Shown piece by piece: positions 1 through 12,261 of a stretch of DNA of 64,000 nt. The DNA lies in assembly GCA_034687125.1 (NCBI GenBank), contig JAQGBZ010000038.1:186001-250000 (forward strand), read 5' to 3'. The first letter of the stretch is position 1. Each line of letters begins with the position of its first letter. The stretch comes from Neelides folsomi (Eukaryota > Arthropoda > Collembola > Neelipleona > Neelidae). Both the position numbers and the translations under genes were made by a program. The notes under the pieces are model-generated. The model saw only the letters and a list, made by a program, of their open reading frames with translations. It was not told where the DNA came from and made no database searches.

Positions 1-247
1 GCGGATTTATATGCAAGAATCATCTAACATGTAATAAATTATGCCTCCAGTTTGGGGTATTATGAGAAAATTACATCTTTATCACGTGCTTAAATATAGA
101 AGCATGTTTTATGATTCAGCGGGAGTGGAAATCATAAAACATGCCTCGATATTTTAACATGTGATCAAAGTTATGTAATTTTCTCATAATACCCCATGCT
201 ATAGAAATTTTTTTACATGTTAGGTAAACACCCGCATGTAAATCCGC
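1..247. mobile_element. Fold-back MITE (long inverted repeat)
   Basis: The two ends are inverted copies: gcggattta at 1 pairs with taaatccgc ending at 247. Pairing continues inward through 'ggggtattatgagaaaatta' (about 54-74) against its complement near 175-195, and 'gcatgttttatgatt' (about 103-117) against its complement near 135-149. Almost the whole element could fold into one hairpin with no coding capacity. Its outer left edge may lie before the window, so no target-site duplication can be tested. Confidence 0.75.
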
Positions 248-1486
248 TCTCTAAATCAGAGATAACCTTGTACATATTTATAAATACAAATAGTTACGTA
301 GTTAGATACCTCATAAGTTCTATGTATCATATTATAAATATGTAGGTAAAGAAAGCTTTCAAAATATATAAACAGTATTATCATTATCAATCCGTATTGT
401 CCATTGGGAAATTGAGAAATAGTTGAGTGAAGTCAGGAAGAATAAAGTTCTTGCATTCTTCTCCCTAAGCCCTTAAATCCAATGAACATATATCTCAAGA
501 ATCAGTGGAGAATTTGGGGATGAATAAACTAATCCCTGTGAGACTCAAATCGGAATTTCCCCAACTTTCTTCCATGCACTATATTTTATTAGGAGCCGAA
601 TTTGTCAATTGACTCGATCTTCTTTCGACAGAGGCGTGACGACGGAGAGCCTTCCTCTACTCAAAATCCGATCGATCTTACCCTTTCTCCCATTCAATGA
701 AAATTTCAAACCCAATTCTTGAATATTTTAAGAAAACCGCAAATTCTTTAAGACAAAGTAGGGACAAAGTTTCACTGTCTTTTTCACAACTTCGCACTAA
801 TTCCAAAGCTCCTTCAGATTTAAACCAACTTCATTAAATCAAAGGCACACTTTTATGTTTACAGAATATTTGGGATCCTTCTTAAATACTCTAAACTCCA
901 AAGGAGAATTTGAAACTTGTTTAATTTATTATTAATGCCCACTAGTGCAAACTGTGTACAGAGTGCAAGCTTTTTCGTTTTTTAACGTTTTCAGATTGTT
1001 AGGAGGAAATTAAATAAAAAGAAAAGCAACTAAACCATATTATCTAATACGTACCTTTAATATTTATGCTGCTTAATGCTTAATTGAATTTTTGCAGTTC
1101 AAGATTACTTTAGATTAAATAATTCGATATAAGGATTAACTCAATTTATAAAGATTTCTTAAGAATACGTATGTACATAAGTGAGTATATTAAGTACTCT
1201 ACAAAAATATTCATTCATAGTAGGCACTTAGCTTTTGTTGCTTTTTGTTAATATGCAAAGCTTATTATAATAGGTTTATAAAGAGCTTATATTTTTATTC
1301 TAATAATGCCTATATGGTATTGTATGTATGCATTAAGAAAATTGTATGGTATTATAATATGTATAAGTAATATGCAAGAAATGTTTTGAAAGGGAAATTT
1401 CTTTTGTTAAAAGCTCTAGGGTACATTTAAGCAGTAACAAGTCGTTGTTATTCATTCATTGGATTTAATATTATTTCAAATTTCAG
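248..1486. other. Non-coding 5' flank of the transporter gene
   Basis: No exon or RNA gene could be supported. The stretch is AT-rich, with a less AT-rich patch near 590-690. It presumably holds the promoter and any 5' leader exon of the SLC7A14-like gene, but no core promoter element was recognised. Confidence 0.5.
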
Positions 1487-1608
1487 AATCATGGAAGCGC
1501 TTTTATTGAAGACCACGGGTATTTGGTTGGTAGTGAAAGTGAAAGTTCCCTTCCATTGAAATTGGAAAAAAGGAGCAAGCTAAAGGAGATTAAAGAAAGG
1601 CTGCAAGA
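1487..1608 (+). promoter_or_regulatory. Probable 5' leader part of exon 1, with a short upstream ORF
   Basis: A good 3' splice site (pyrimidine-rich tract ending ttcag) lies just before 1487, so the coding exon probably begins here with about 122 nt of leader. The leader contains an ATG at 1491 that opens a 22-codon frame ending in TGA at 1557-1559, before the main ATG at 1609. A different frame stays open across the leader but ends in a TGA overlapping the main ATG. Human SLC7A14 has about the same N-terminal length as the model starting at 1609, which argues against an upstream start. Confidence 0.4.
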
Positions 1609-4600
1609 ATGAAATTCAAGCTCGCCGAATATCTTCCATCGAACAGAGAAGGCTTAAAGCAAGAAGCTCTCATTCTTTTTAATAAATTGATTCGGACCAA
1701 GAACCCGGCTTCGTTACAAGAAGATCCTATCCACGAACGTCACGGTTCGCTTCAAGTGAGTTTTCCTTTATTTAACCATTTTCCAGTTATGTGGCTTGAA
1801 TTCTAATCTTAATCGTCCAATAGTTTTGAATTAGGAAAAAAAATACTATTTTTTATACTTCGAATTCTTACTAGGATAATAGAACACTTCAACACTAGTC
1901 GTAAATCATAACTTCACAACAATAGAAAAATATGCTATGATATTAGAATTACGATCCGAATCTAGAATAGCAATTTATTTCTGCTCCATAGCACAGTAGG
2001 AGTATTCCACTGATACAAAATAATACACTTTTTTGGTTTCTTATTATTACACATTGTATTCCTAAAAGCTCGCAATATTTAAAGGATCCGGATATACTAA
2101 GCTCGCAAATAATGTAATAATTTTTTAGTACACAATACAGATAGCTATGATGTAAGTATGTACAGATAGTTGTTTTACAATAACGTAATGTTATCAGTTA
2201 CATATCATAACATTCAATAACATAAAGATAAAATATGCAATATTGGTAGATGTCTATGAAATCCATCGTTTAATGTATGAATTTACATAGATTGACATTG
2301 CATAAGAGGTTCAAGAAGTGCAGTGACCTGTTTATAATGGAAAATAAAATGAAGATTAACTTAATAGGAAACGATCAATTGAATTCCATCATCTGCCACT
2401 CTTCAACTCAAGTTTGATGGTTTTGAAGAGCTTTTGCTTCTGACAATTCAATTCCTCTGTTAATTATTCCCCCACTTTAAATAATTGGTCCATTGTTGAA
2501 TTTATTCCATGAAAGAATTCACGAGTAGAAAACTTTTCTCAGAGTTTATAGTTTGAAGTCAGGAAAAAATGAGAAAGGCTGGATTCTTCCAGTTAATCAA
2601 AGTTATATACGTAAGGAAGCAGATGCTCATCGCGTCTTCTCCAGAAAAGAGGAATAAATGAGCCAATAACGTCAAAAGATCGATAAGGTTTGAATTGAGA
2701 TGAGAAAATTCCCAATTTTTTTGAATTTACGCATAAAGCGTCGAGATCAGTTGGTGAAAGTCGACTCACTCAGGTCTACTCGGGGCATTTTATTTGATCA
2801 AATCAGATTTTTATGGGAAGAAGGAGGCTATAAATTTTCTCTTTATATTGACATTATAAAAGAAGTGAGAATGTAATAATCTCAAATACTCCATCGATCG
2901 TTTTTGAATTTAAATGAAGAGTAAACTTTTATTTTTGTCAGTTTACATTTTATACAGAGGTATTATTCTGTTCTTTTGGAGGTATTCTTATTCATGTCCA
3001 TATTTTCTGGCTAGTGTGGCTAGGAAAAGTCTACTTACTTATTTATAAAATATTTGTATTATTATTAAAAATACTTAAAATCTAATCAATTTTTTATTTT
3101 CAAAATAAACCAAATTGCATTCATTCATACCCCAAAAGAATAAATGAATCTTGAAAAAGATGAAATGTTAAATGAATAAAATACGTTAAATATTATATTT
3201 TTTACACTTATAAAATATGTATATTATAAAATTATAATAAAGAAAAAGTTGCTTTACCAATATAAATACACTACAGGTAGTCATTTAATTTATTGATATT
3301 GCTTCAAGTTTTAAGCATCTCGTTTTGCATTGTTTGCATAATTTATAAGACTTTGAAACTTAAACAAGTAGTTGAGTTAATCAATAAAATGTATTAGGTC
3401 TTATCAACTCATTACATGTATTTTATTCATTTCATTGGGATAGGTATACACATTTTAAGGATATAAGTAATTGCGTCCACACATTTTAAAAAAATTAAAC
3501 TGAAAATGGAAGTGAACAAAATATAACCATAATTCCAATTTTAAGAGAATTTAAGATGATAAAAAAATAAATGGAAGTGGTAAGCTGATCGACGTCCCAT
3601 TTATTCTCAGAAAAAAGAAAGTTATGAATATTGTCAAAAGTAGGGGAAATATTAAATTGGATAAAATTATCATCGTTTTTCACCCATTTTTTATCCGTAA
3701 CACAATTTCTGACATAACCCAACCTTGAAAATCTTGAAAATCTGTATAATATATTTATAAAAAGTTATTTCAACCGTTGTACATGTTTCTTGTCGCTTCT
3801 TATATAAAAAGTTTTCTAAAATTTATAAAAAAGATATTATTCATTTTAATATTACAATAGAGACATCAAATGTCATGTATTCTAATTCTAACAATTCTAC
3901 CTATTTGTACTTACAAAATAAAAGAATATATGATGGCATTAAGACCTATGAGCAGTTGATGTTTTATTATTATTAAACGATGTTCTTAGCATTGATGTTA
4001 CTGACACTAATTTCTCCGTTAAAAACCTCTGCCCATCTATATTTATAAAGTGCACCAAATTAATGTCTAGTTTTTATTATATTCTGTTTTGTTTTTACTA
4101 GAAATGCCTTACTACATTGGATTTAACATCTTTGGGAGTTGGAAGCTGCGTGGGAACCGGGATGTATTTGGTTTCGGGTCTTGTGGTAAGATTTTGTTAA
4201 TAACAATAACAAACGGTTAAACATTAAATTATCCTGCCCAAAGTAAATTTGAGCTAGCAGTGAACTTTGGTCGTAATGCTCAAGTAGTTCTGTTTATTAA
4301 TTGATATTTCATATTTATGAAAATAAAATAAAATGGCTTTAGGCGAAGACGAAAGCAGGTCCAGCAGTTATTTTCAGTTTCATCATTGCGGCATGTGCAT
4401 CGATTTTCTCTGGTAAGTTGGCGAAGGAAAGCCCTCGCTCACATTTTGCCATTTTATTAAAACCATGAATGAAACTCGTTGATGAAATTCATTCAGTTCC
4501 TCTTCTTTTCTTCTATTATTATACCAAATTGTAGTATTATGTACGAATATTCGAATATTTCCCCCCTTGACATTTTTATTGAATTCGAATATGCATTGTA

Positions 4601-7600
4601 TGTATTATATTTCTAAAAATATTTCCACAACTTAAATTAAACTGAGGGTAATTTAAATGTTTTAATAACTTGCTATTGTACAAAATATTAATTCTCAATA
4701 CGTTTCTCAATTTAGATCAAACCTTTAGTAAAAGTTAGGTAATGCAACCATTCTCAATGAAATTACTGTCAAAAATTATAGTTCAAATGAGTTCAGATGA
4801 CCTTACATTATAATAACTTCTAATAAGAAATAATAAATGATTCAACATGAAACTTTTGACAGTTCAATATCATTAAAACACCGACTACAGTTACAATATA
4901 CATATTATGTAATTTATCAAGACTTGTATCTAACCCACTTTGAAATATCTATTTACAGATAATAACACTCGTTGTAAGAGTAAATATTTGTAGTAAAAGA
5001 TAAAGTATTATATTTACATTCATAAATAGTTTGGATGCAATTTTGAGATTTCTGAACATTTGCCTTTAAACATTGAATATTACCAACATTTTCAATTTAA
5101 AGTTGTCATTTTAACTATGTATTACAGTTCAATGAATATAAACTCATTGAAAATTTCCTTCTAATTCTAACAACCCAGATATCTACCCTCGAAGACTCAT
5201 TAAGAGTAAAATGTAAATCGGACTTTAGCCTTTAGCCATATATTTTTCAGTTAATTTGGAGATTCTTCTCATTTTTTGTTAAAAACATGAAAATTCTTAC
5301 AATTTGTTTATTTGAAACACTATTTTGCAGAAATAAATTTTTAGTTTACTTTACAATTTTATCCTTTTTGATGCCATAAATTGTAAGAATTATGCTAATT
5401 GTACAGGGGCTTGCTATGCTGAGTTTGGAGTTCGAGTTCCACACACGACAGGGTCGGCTTATATGTACAGCTACGTGACTGTCGGAGAGTTTATAGGTCA
5501 ATCCCTAAACCATTATAAATACTTATAGCAACACCGTCTATACTTGTTCATTATTTCATCCTGGTCCTCATGTGGGAAAGTGTTCAATAATTTTAAAACG
5601 ATGTTATGATGAAGTGAGATGATAAGGGATAATAACCTCTCTCTTCTTTAGCCTTTGTCATTGGATGGAACATGGTGCTCGAGTATTTAATAGGAACATC
5701 AGCATGTGCGTGTGCCCTCAGTGCTTGTTTTGATGCCATAAGCAGTGGAGCGATCACAACGAAACTCTCAGACACAATTGGAACTTTTCACGGTTAGTTA
5801 TTTTAGTAATATTCAACGACACTTAATTTTAATTGGATTATGTCATCCTTCTCAACTACCAGAAATTATTTAATAAACTTTAACTTTGAATATTTAATAT
5901 TTTATTTTCACTAATGCTCTTCCTCTCTTTCTCTACTTTCACTAACAGAGAAAGCATGTTGTATTAAATATTAAATTTAGCTCCATCATTGTCAGTTTAC
6001 CACTTATAAGATAAAAGAAACAAAGCTAATATGTCAACCGTTATGTAAACACATAAAGTGGTTTTGTTTTTCATTTCAAATCAACGATTCTTTGTATTTG
6101 CTTGAGTAATTAATTACAAAGAAATGAAAGTAAATTAATTCACCACTGTGAAGTTCATTCGGCCGTGAGCCCCATTTGATCTCACTTCCCCTCATTTAAA
6201 ATGAAAATGGTTAATGAGTTAATGAAGAGTGAAAAGGTTTTTTTTCTGGAACCAGGTCGACCTCCGGATGTGCTCGCATTCGGAATAACTCTCCTCATGA
6301 TGGTCGTTCTCATCGCAGGAGTTCAGAAGTCGCTTCTTTTCAATAATGTGCTAAACGCAATCAACTTTGCCACATGGGTCTTTGTGATGACGGCAGGGCT
6401 TTTCTACGTAGATTTCTCAAATTGGACCGACTATGGCGGCTTCCTTCCTTTCGGCTGGTCAGGGGTAGGAGCTCTTTTGATCTTTAGCTTTTACATAAAA
6501 GTATACTTATTTTGACTACACAAGAGAGTTAAACTAAATTATGTACGGCTGATTTTTTTTATTTAATATTTAAATAGGTCTTGACCGGAGCAGCAACGTG
6601 TTTCTACGCCTTCATTGGATTCGACATCATTGCAACAACTGGAGAAGAGGCCAAAGATCCAAAAAAGTCAATTCCCTTGGCCATTGCTTCAAGTCTTGTT
6701 ATTATTCTCGTGGCGTACGTCACGTCTTCAATGATGCTCACACTCGTTGGTACGACACATATTCTGCCCCACATATCTATTCTCAATTCCCATGATAAAT
6801 ATATCAAAAAACCCACCACAAAAAGGTTTTATCTCCTACAATTGATTAATTGTCACTATTTTTCAAGTCCTACAATAATTGATTAATATTTATTTTGATA
6901 TACTATGTAATACAATACATCGCGGAGCTAAACTGATGAAAAAATAGGACGTTTTAATTAATTTTAATTAAATTTAGTTCCCTACGATGAAGTGGTGGAA
7001 AAGTCAGCTCTTGTCGAGATGTTTGGTCAAGTCGGGGCGACTAAATGCCAATTTATTGTGGCCATTGGTGCTTTGGCTGGCCTCACCGTCTCCATGTTTG
7101 GATCGATGTTTCCCATGCCGCGGATCGTGTACGCCATGGCAAAGGACGGCCTTATTTTTCAGTAAGAATACTTAAATCTTGAAAAGAAAGAGAAGATGAA
7201 AGAGGAGAAAGTCTCGGAGAAACCTCAATTACTTCCCCCTTAACTTTCTTTCATGAGGGACAGATTAAAGAAAGACATTTTTGTCAACTCAGGTGGCTGT
7301 CAGAAGTTTGGAACGTAACTGGAACACCTGCTGTTGCGACGTTGTGTTTAGGATCCTTGGCGGCTCTTTCATCACTCGTTATCCAACTTGAAGTCCTCGT
7401 CGAAATGATGTCTATAGGTAAGTACTTTACTCAAACCAAAACATAATTTAAAAACTTTTCCTTATGGGATAAAAGGAAACGCTATCAGGTCCCAAATACA
7501 CGTTTAATTACATCTCATATATTGATAAAGTATTAAAGGTCTTTTAGCTTGATCCCCTATAATTTCTTTAATAAAACACATGATTTCTTATTACATGACC

Positions 7601-9315
7601 TCTTAAGCAAGGGGGTGATAAAGTGGAGGAAATAATTGAATTTTAATTATTAAGGAACCTTGTTGGCGTACACACTGGTTTCTACTTGCGTACTGCTCCT
7701 GCGATATCAACCCACGTCAACGAATCTCATGGATCTTTTACCGGAATCCCTTAGAACGCCGTTACCCGGGAGTCCTGTAGCCGGGACGCCGATGGGAACA
7801 ACTCCAACGAAGGAATACGCTCATTCTCTCTTCGCTCCAAACTCAGGTCACGATCCGTATCGGGGATTTTCGAACGGGCCTTCGTCCCAGGCAAGGCTGA
7901 GCCTCTCTCTCGGAGTGGGTCAGAACTTCCAGAATTCGGGAGGACCCGGCGGTCCCGTCCTCATCCGGAAGGTCACACGCACCTCGCCCGACTCCGACGA
8001 CACAGACACAATTGGAGACAATGAGGCGGACGACGCTTTCCTCATGGCTGACAGAAATGAGTCACGCTATTATGGCTCAGTGCACTCCTCGTCTCCCAGG
8101 ATGAGCAAATGGGAAACTCAAATGAGGTTCATTAGCTTTCACTTCCCTTTCATTTTATGAACCAAGGAAGAATACCCTTTTCAATATTATACAATATTAC
8201 ATAACATCCATAACATAATTATAAAGTTCACTAGCAATGATAATATGGTTAGATGATTTTATAAAGTTAATGAGTAGTATTAGTATGAAACTCGTTAGAA
8301 TATTCATTGGAGTTCAATTGTTCAAAGAATATTATTCTATGAGCACTTGAGCACCATTGAAAATTCAATTAATTATTTAATTAGTAATTACATTCCTATT
8401 TATGTAATGTACATATATTAATGATTTTTTTGTTTTTCAGAGTTTTTCAATATTTGTGCCCTAAGCTTCTTCCTTGGAGAGATCCAGGGCCATGCACTGA
8501 AGAGACTGGGAGGCTTGTTACGAAACTTGCCGGAGTTCTTTTCCTCCTCATTATCATTTTTGACTTAATTCTTGCTGTTTCCGTCGGAAGTACCGGATTT
8601 GCTGGAAGTCTTTCTACTTTTCTCCTCGTTACTCTTTTTTCGGCTATTATAGCCATCTTACTGATTATTTCAAGAAAACCTCAGAACAAGTTCGTATAAT
8701 TATCAATTAAATTATTCACAATTTAGGCATTTTCTTCAGGAACAGTTTTTTAAAAATTTACCATCAGGCTTCCCGATAAACTCATAGAACTGTGTTATAA
8801 TTGCATATTGTTATATAATTATGGGAATAACAAAAGTTCCGTGAATATATTGGGAAACCTGGTATACTCGTTTTATATGACATTAAGCAACCATGAATTT
8901 TAATAATATTGATAAAAATGGTCTTTCCTTTATTTTATAGCAAACAGCTTCTTTTTATGACTCCAGCTCTCCCATTTGTCCCAGCGATAGCTGTGATGGT
9001 AAACTTCTATTTAATACTGAAGCTCTCCTGGCTAACCCTGGTCAGATTCACTATTTGGATGACTTTGGGTAAATTTCTCTCCATTATTAAATATTCAAAT
9101 ATTATGATTAAAAACATTAATTTTTATTTTCGATATTATTAAATAATTTCTTTGCAGGTTTGATTATGTACTTTAAATATGGGATCAAAAACAGCACTTT
9201 GGCATTGCACGAAGGTTCGGCAATAGAATTAACCGTAGCAGGAAGAAGCCCGTCTGCTGATTCAATAACTGGCTATAGAACAACATCTCTTATGACTACT
9301 CACACTCCTAGATGA
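1609..9315 (+). CDS. SLC7A14: SLC7A14-like cationic amino acid transporter family protein (13 exons)
   Basis: Exons: 1609-1755, 4102-4185, 4344-4412, 5407-5496, 5652-5792, 6256-6464, 6578-6749, 6978-7161, 7293-7417, 7655-8126, 8441-8689, 8941-9068, 9158-9315 (stop TGA). All introns read GT-AG and phases agree; the model is about 742 residues, close to human SLC7A14 (771) and longer than typical CATs. Diagnostic stretches are [56 protein letters not shown] (in exons 2, 4 and 7) and [20 protein letters not shown]. The multi-pass APC-fold domain is interrupted by a Pro/Ser/Asp-rich cytosolic loop encoded by exon 10. The family is known as a lysosomal/vesicular CAT relative in vertebrate nervous tissue and retina; substrate here is inferred only. 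Oddity: exon 3 is one base short for its frame (see findings), so either an assembly error or a disabled gene. Confidence 0.9.
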
Positions 9316-11698
9316 AAGATATAACGATTGTCAACATAATCTGTGTTAGTAAATTAGATACAAGTAATAGATAATTTTAGAAAATAGTTACTAAAAACAT
9401 AAAATACGAATGAACATACATAATACCATATTTATAGTTATTTAAGGGTAAATATCAATATTTTTGACTTTACCTCGAGTTTAACTGATAATAATTTTAT
9501 TAATTAGATATGTTGCCGATTACTAAATTGGCTTTTCATTTTTATGAGTACTAAATATTTTATTTTTTAAATAAATATGATAAATTATAATATTATGTAT
9601 ATCGTATCTTGTATGTACTCATAATTGAATGCTCTCCATTATACGAGTATTATTTATAATTATTAAGTATGTAATATACATTGTATATACATGAATATTC
9701 ATTGTACAAATCCTCATCAAAATAATACATTTAATACATTCATTGTATTTAATTCTATAAAATATAAATAAATACTAATAGAATCAGGTAAGCTTTTTAA
9801 AATCTTACTTATTGTAATTTTATTTACAATTAGTGGATAGTATAAACTACAATAAAATTAGGGTTTATTCAATAAAAATGTTTTAAAAAACTAATTGATA
9901 AATCAAATCAAAATAGCTTAAAAATTTAAATTAAGCTTTTATCATAATCATAAGACTAAATTCAAAATATTATTATATACAAAATCCTGAACAAATTTTC
10001 AATTACCTATTAGATTTTATCCAAAAGATAAAGTTTTTGTTATAAATTGATAATCATTCATTTTAAGAATGCAATTTTCATTATATTAAAAAGGAAATGA
10101 TTTTAGAAGATTAGGATTTCAAAGACAAAAAAAGTTAATTACACTTTTTTTCCCAAATCTAGATCTAAAAACTGTATAAAATGATTGTGAAAATAACAAC
10201 GAATATCATGTTTAAATTTTTTAAAGTACTGAAATTGATTAAAATATGTAGGTACTAAATTTTATTAAACTGATATTAAAATTAAGAACATTTTTTAAAG
10301 GGAATCTTAAATGTTCTTTAATCGAAATAAATCTAGTAATTTGCGCGTTACAATGTTTAAAAGTAATATGTAATGCATAATCAGCAACTGTTAAATACAA
10401 AGACAATTATATTTAATAAATGTTACTAGTTCTATTTAAGTTGAAAGATTTAATTATTACTTGTTAAAGATTGAAATAATTTATTGATCATGAGAAGAAT
10501 ATGAAGATATGGTGCTCATCAATGCAAAACGATAAACGATATACCATAAGCAAAGATAGCTTAGAGTACACTTAAATTAAAACAATATAAGGGTACACTA
10601 ATGGCAAATGTTCAGTCTACAATTTGTCTTGTATGGTTATATCATTTTCCATACAACTCTTGTGTAACAATAATTTTTAACAAAGTTTCAATGTAATTAT
10701 TTATTATTGTTTTTCATACGTGTAGGTATAAATATTATTAATATTAAATATAATCATATCAATATACAAATATATATTATGAAATTATGATCTTCAATTC
10801 ATAATACTAAATATGTTAACATACACTTACCTGTACATAATATGTATATAATATCACAAATAAGTAAGTATGTTAACAGAATTAACATGCCTGTTTTTGT
10901 TCCCAAGATGGGTACCCATAAAAATGTTCTTTGCATATTATATTGACACGTTGATTATTTAGGAAATAATACCTATTAAATTTCTTACATCTGTGATAAA
11001 TACTTTAATTTGTGAAATTGTTCAATTTTAATAAACTATCTGTATTTAATATTAATTGAAAAATTAGCTTATAGAAGCATATCTACAATATACAATACTT
11101 AATTGTGAATATTAAAATAATCATAATAATAGAGCTTTTAATTGTTAAAAATTTAATTTTTTGACTCACAATAATACATTGTATATGTAGGTATATGCTA
11201 ATAACATATAAATTATAATCATTCAAAATTCGTTTAGACAATATTCTAGATTTCTCATGAAGTAATATAGTTAAAATAAATTGTAATAATTTAAATATTT
11301 ATTCGGTTTATAAACGTGTTTACGTAATTTTAATATTAAGTAATTACTGTTAGATGGATAATTATCTTAAATACTTAAATAATTATACGTATAACATAAA
11401 TACACATGCATGATGCATAGCGATAATATAGTTAAATACCTAGTTAGTACAGATATAATACCTGTGTATAATAAAAACAAATGAGGATAGTGATTGAGTG
11501 ATCAAAAGTAAATGTTGAGACTAGAAGAATCTTGATTTATTATGACTAAATATTTAGAATTAAAATACTACTGGTTCTAACTATCTGTACATAAATATAA
11601 AGACATGTAATAAAAATGATTAGAGATGAAGATATGAGCAAATACTAACTCCAAGCAAATTATTATCACGATACAATATCACTTACATATAGGATATA
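9316..11698. other. 3' UTR and AT-rich intergenic DNA
   Basis: After the transporter stop codon the DNA is extremely AT-rich, with no exon-like open frame, RNA gene or clear repeat. The first several hundred bases are probably 3' UTR. Confidence 0.5.
9767..9772 (+). other. Candidate polyadenylation signal of the SLC7A14-like gene
   Basis: AATAAA about 450 nt after the stop codon; another AATAAA lies at 9570-9575. In DNA this AT-rich such hexamers are common, so which one is used cannot be told from sequence. Confidence 0.3.
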
Positions 11699-12261
11699 CA
11701 AGGTGGCCTAGCGTTAACTGAGTATTTTTGATCATCCCTAACTTTTTTATTTTAACACAATTTTCTCTAGATTATCATTATTTGTTCAATGCATCAGACA
11801 ACTAAAATAATAATCTCAATATGTGATTGCAGCCCCATTTACTTCAATACAGCGTTTCAAACAACCTTTGGAAGCTTAAGCTATTTTACATAAAGCTTAA
11901 AGAAGCGGACATTTCACTGAACGCTTTGACAATTCCAACTATGAGCTCCACAAGGGTTAATGGAATTTTGTAGACATTGTTCTTTACATAATCCCAAAAG
12001 AAAAAATCGAGTGGTTGGGGATGGGATTGTCCAAGCGTTCAGTGAAATACCCATTGCTATGTGTGTAAATGAACTTGGGAGGCTGTCGAAGGTCCTTTTC
12101 AACGTTGCGCTGAAGCTAATGGTGCTCAAACCACAAATTAAGATTAATTTTCTAGTTGTATGATACATTGAGCATATAATGATATTCTTTGAGAAAATTC
12201 AGGTAAAAAATAAAAAAGTTAGGGATGATCAAAAATACTCAGTTAGCGCTGGGTCACCCGA
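11699..12261 (-). mobile_element. Mariner-like element relic with 50-bp terminal inverted repeats
   Basis: The ends are inverted copies of about 50 bp sharing 'aactgagtatttttgatcat' (left about 11715-11734; complement at right about 12227-12246), and TA dinucleotides flank both sides (11697-11698 and 12262-12263), as expected for Tc1/mariner insertion. Read on the minus strand, 12035-11886 encodes a fragment with PLDFFFWDYVKNNVYKIP. This matches the C-terminal part of mariner transposases around the third catalytic Asp (the P-x-x-P-L-D-F-F-x-W block). Upstream and downstream of it the frame is broken, and most of the transposase is deleted, so this is a non-autonomous remnant. Confidence 0.8.
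11886..12035 (-). pseudogene. Mariner transposase C-terminal fragment
   Basis: An open stretch of about 49 codons on the minus strand, with the PLDFFFW and YVKNNVYKIP blocks typical of the region around the last catalytic Asp of mariner transposases. The N-terminal helix-turn-helix and the first two catalytic Asp regions are absent, and it lacks its own start. It lies within the terminal repeats of the 11699-12261 element. Confidence 0.65.
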
